Below are positions 12,098 through 12,294 of a DNA stretch of 12,294 nucleotides, one piece after another. The notes under the pieces were generated by a model that made no database searches, had not been told where the DNA came from, and was given only the letters and a program-made list of their open reading frames with translations. This DNA comes from Aurantibrevibacter sp041747755 (GTDB lineage Bacteria; Bacteroidota; Bacteroidia; Flavobacteriales; Flavobacteriaceae). The stretch is from positions 1 to 12,294 of the forward strand of contig JBGTEN010000233.1 in NCBI GenBank assembly GCA_041747755.1, in the 5' to 3' direction. How positions within the stretch are numbered: position 1 is the first letter of the stretch; each line of letters begins with the position of its first letter. Made by a program: the position numbers and the translations under genes.

Positions 12098-12126
12098 GGG
12101 CTTCCGAGAAATCGGAAGCCTTTTTT
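12098..12126 (+). terminator. Intrinsic terminator of tRNA-Arg
   Basis: A nine-base perfect stem, GGCTTCCGA (12099-12107) and TCGGAAGCC (12112-12120), closes a GAAA tetraloop and is followed directly by six T. It lies 10 bases after the tRNA and is a textbook Rho-independent terminator. Confidence 0.93.
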
Positions 12127-12134
12127 ATTATAAA

Positions 12135-12156
12135 ACGTACAACATACGTACAACAT
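12135..12156 (+). repeat. Two adjacent copies of ACGTACAACAT
   Basis: The 11-mer ACGTACAACAT occurs twice back to back just after the terminator. The 11-base step, close to one helical turn, would suit a protein binding site with two equal half-sites; it could equally be a chance duplication. It lies 55 bases before the start of the partial gene at the window end. Confidence 0.7.
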
Positions 12157-12210
12157 TTTCTCCACTTTCCCATTCTTTTACTTTTAGTTATATTTAGGGT
12201 CATATAGGCC

Positions 12211-12294
12211 ATGGAAAGATTCATTCAAACCGCAGGAAAGGCACTTGCCAAGTCAAGAATAGGGATAAACCATTTTTTGGAGCATAAAATAGGA
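12211..12294 (+). CDS. Start of an unidentified gene, cut by the window end
   Basis: The ATG at 12211 opens a frame of 28 codons that is still open at the last base (product begins MERFIQTAGKALAKSRIGI). An in-frame TAG at 12205-12207 makes this the first possible start. The visible part has no signal peptide or recognisable motif. A weak TATATTTA element lies about 15 bases upstream. It may be a real gene transcribed away from the tRNA, but 28 codons are too few to assign a family. Confidence 0.45.
   Translation, partial: MERFIQTAGKALAKSRIGINHFLEHKIG

Noticed and set aside
11997..12224. 75-codon minus-strand open frame
   Set aside because: It is read antisense through the tRNA-Arg and its terminator, a common false gene call.

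Overview
The window looks like a chromosomal segment of a member of the Bacteroidota, most likely a marine or environmental flavobacterium. Supporting signs are the Bacteroidota-type promoter elements (TAnnTTTG) before hemN and the tRNA, a group III truncated haemoglobin, a lipoprotein-type sulfatase, heptameric intergenic repeats, and overall AT-rich DNA. No ribosomal marker is present, so the genus cannot be named.

Layout. (1) Positions 1-2900 are an AT-richer accessory block on the + strand. It begins with an attC-like inverted-repeat region, followed by an HNH-like zinc protein of unknown function (289-1269), a double-zinc-ribbon/winged-helix protein (1302-2087) and a winged-helix/Swt1-type HEPN protein (2080-2874). 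The last two overlap by 8 bases. Short sites of the form RYYYAAC/GTTRRRY lie at the gene boundaries and resemble gene-cassette ends. (2) Positions 2942-3192 hold the remains of an ASCH-domain gene. (3) At 3197-4066 is an XRE-type regulator with a multi-span membrane domain; its last codons run into a block of heptamer repeats (4038-4390). (4) A minus-strand pair follows: a sulfatase lipoprotein (8264-6840) and, downstream of it, a fused APH-type kinase/class III aminotransferase-fold protein (6724-4457) that resembles the two human enzymes of hydroxylysine breakdown joined in one chain. (5) A minus-strand group III truncated haemoglobin lies at 8970-8581. (6) The 8971-9407 spacer is built from decayed heptamer repeats and two copies of a hairpin repeat, one of them a perfect 30-base palindrome. 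(7) hemN and a tandem universal stress protein form a minus-strand operon (11611-9408) behind a promoter with an FNR-like box placed as in class II activation. (8) tRNA-Arg(TCT) with its own promoter and terminator follows, then the start of an unidentified gene that runs off the end.

How they fit together. hemN, the stress protein and possibly the truncated haemoglobin fit a response to low oxygen or respiratory stress, with direct sequence support only for the hemN promoter. The sulfatase and the kinase/lyase fusion may act in one catabolic route, but only adjacency supports this. The zinc-ribbon/HEPN pair, with the HNH-like gene before it, is the best candidate here for an undescribed, defence-like system.
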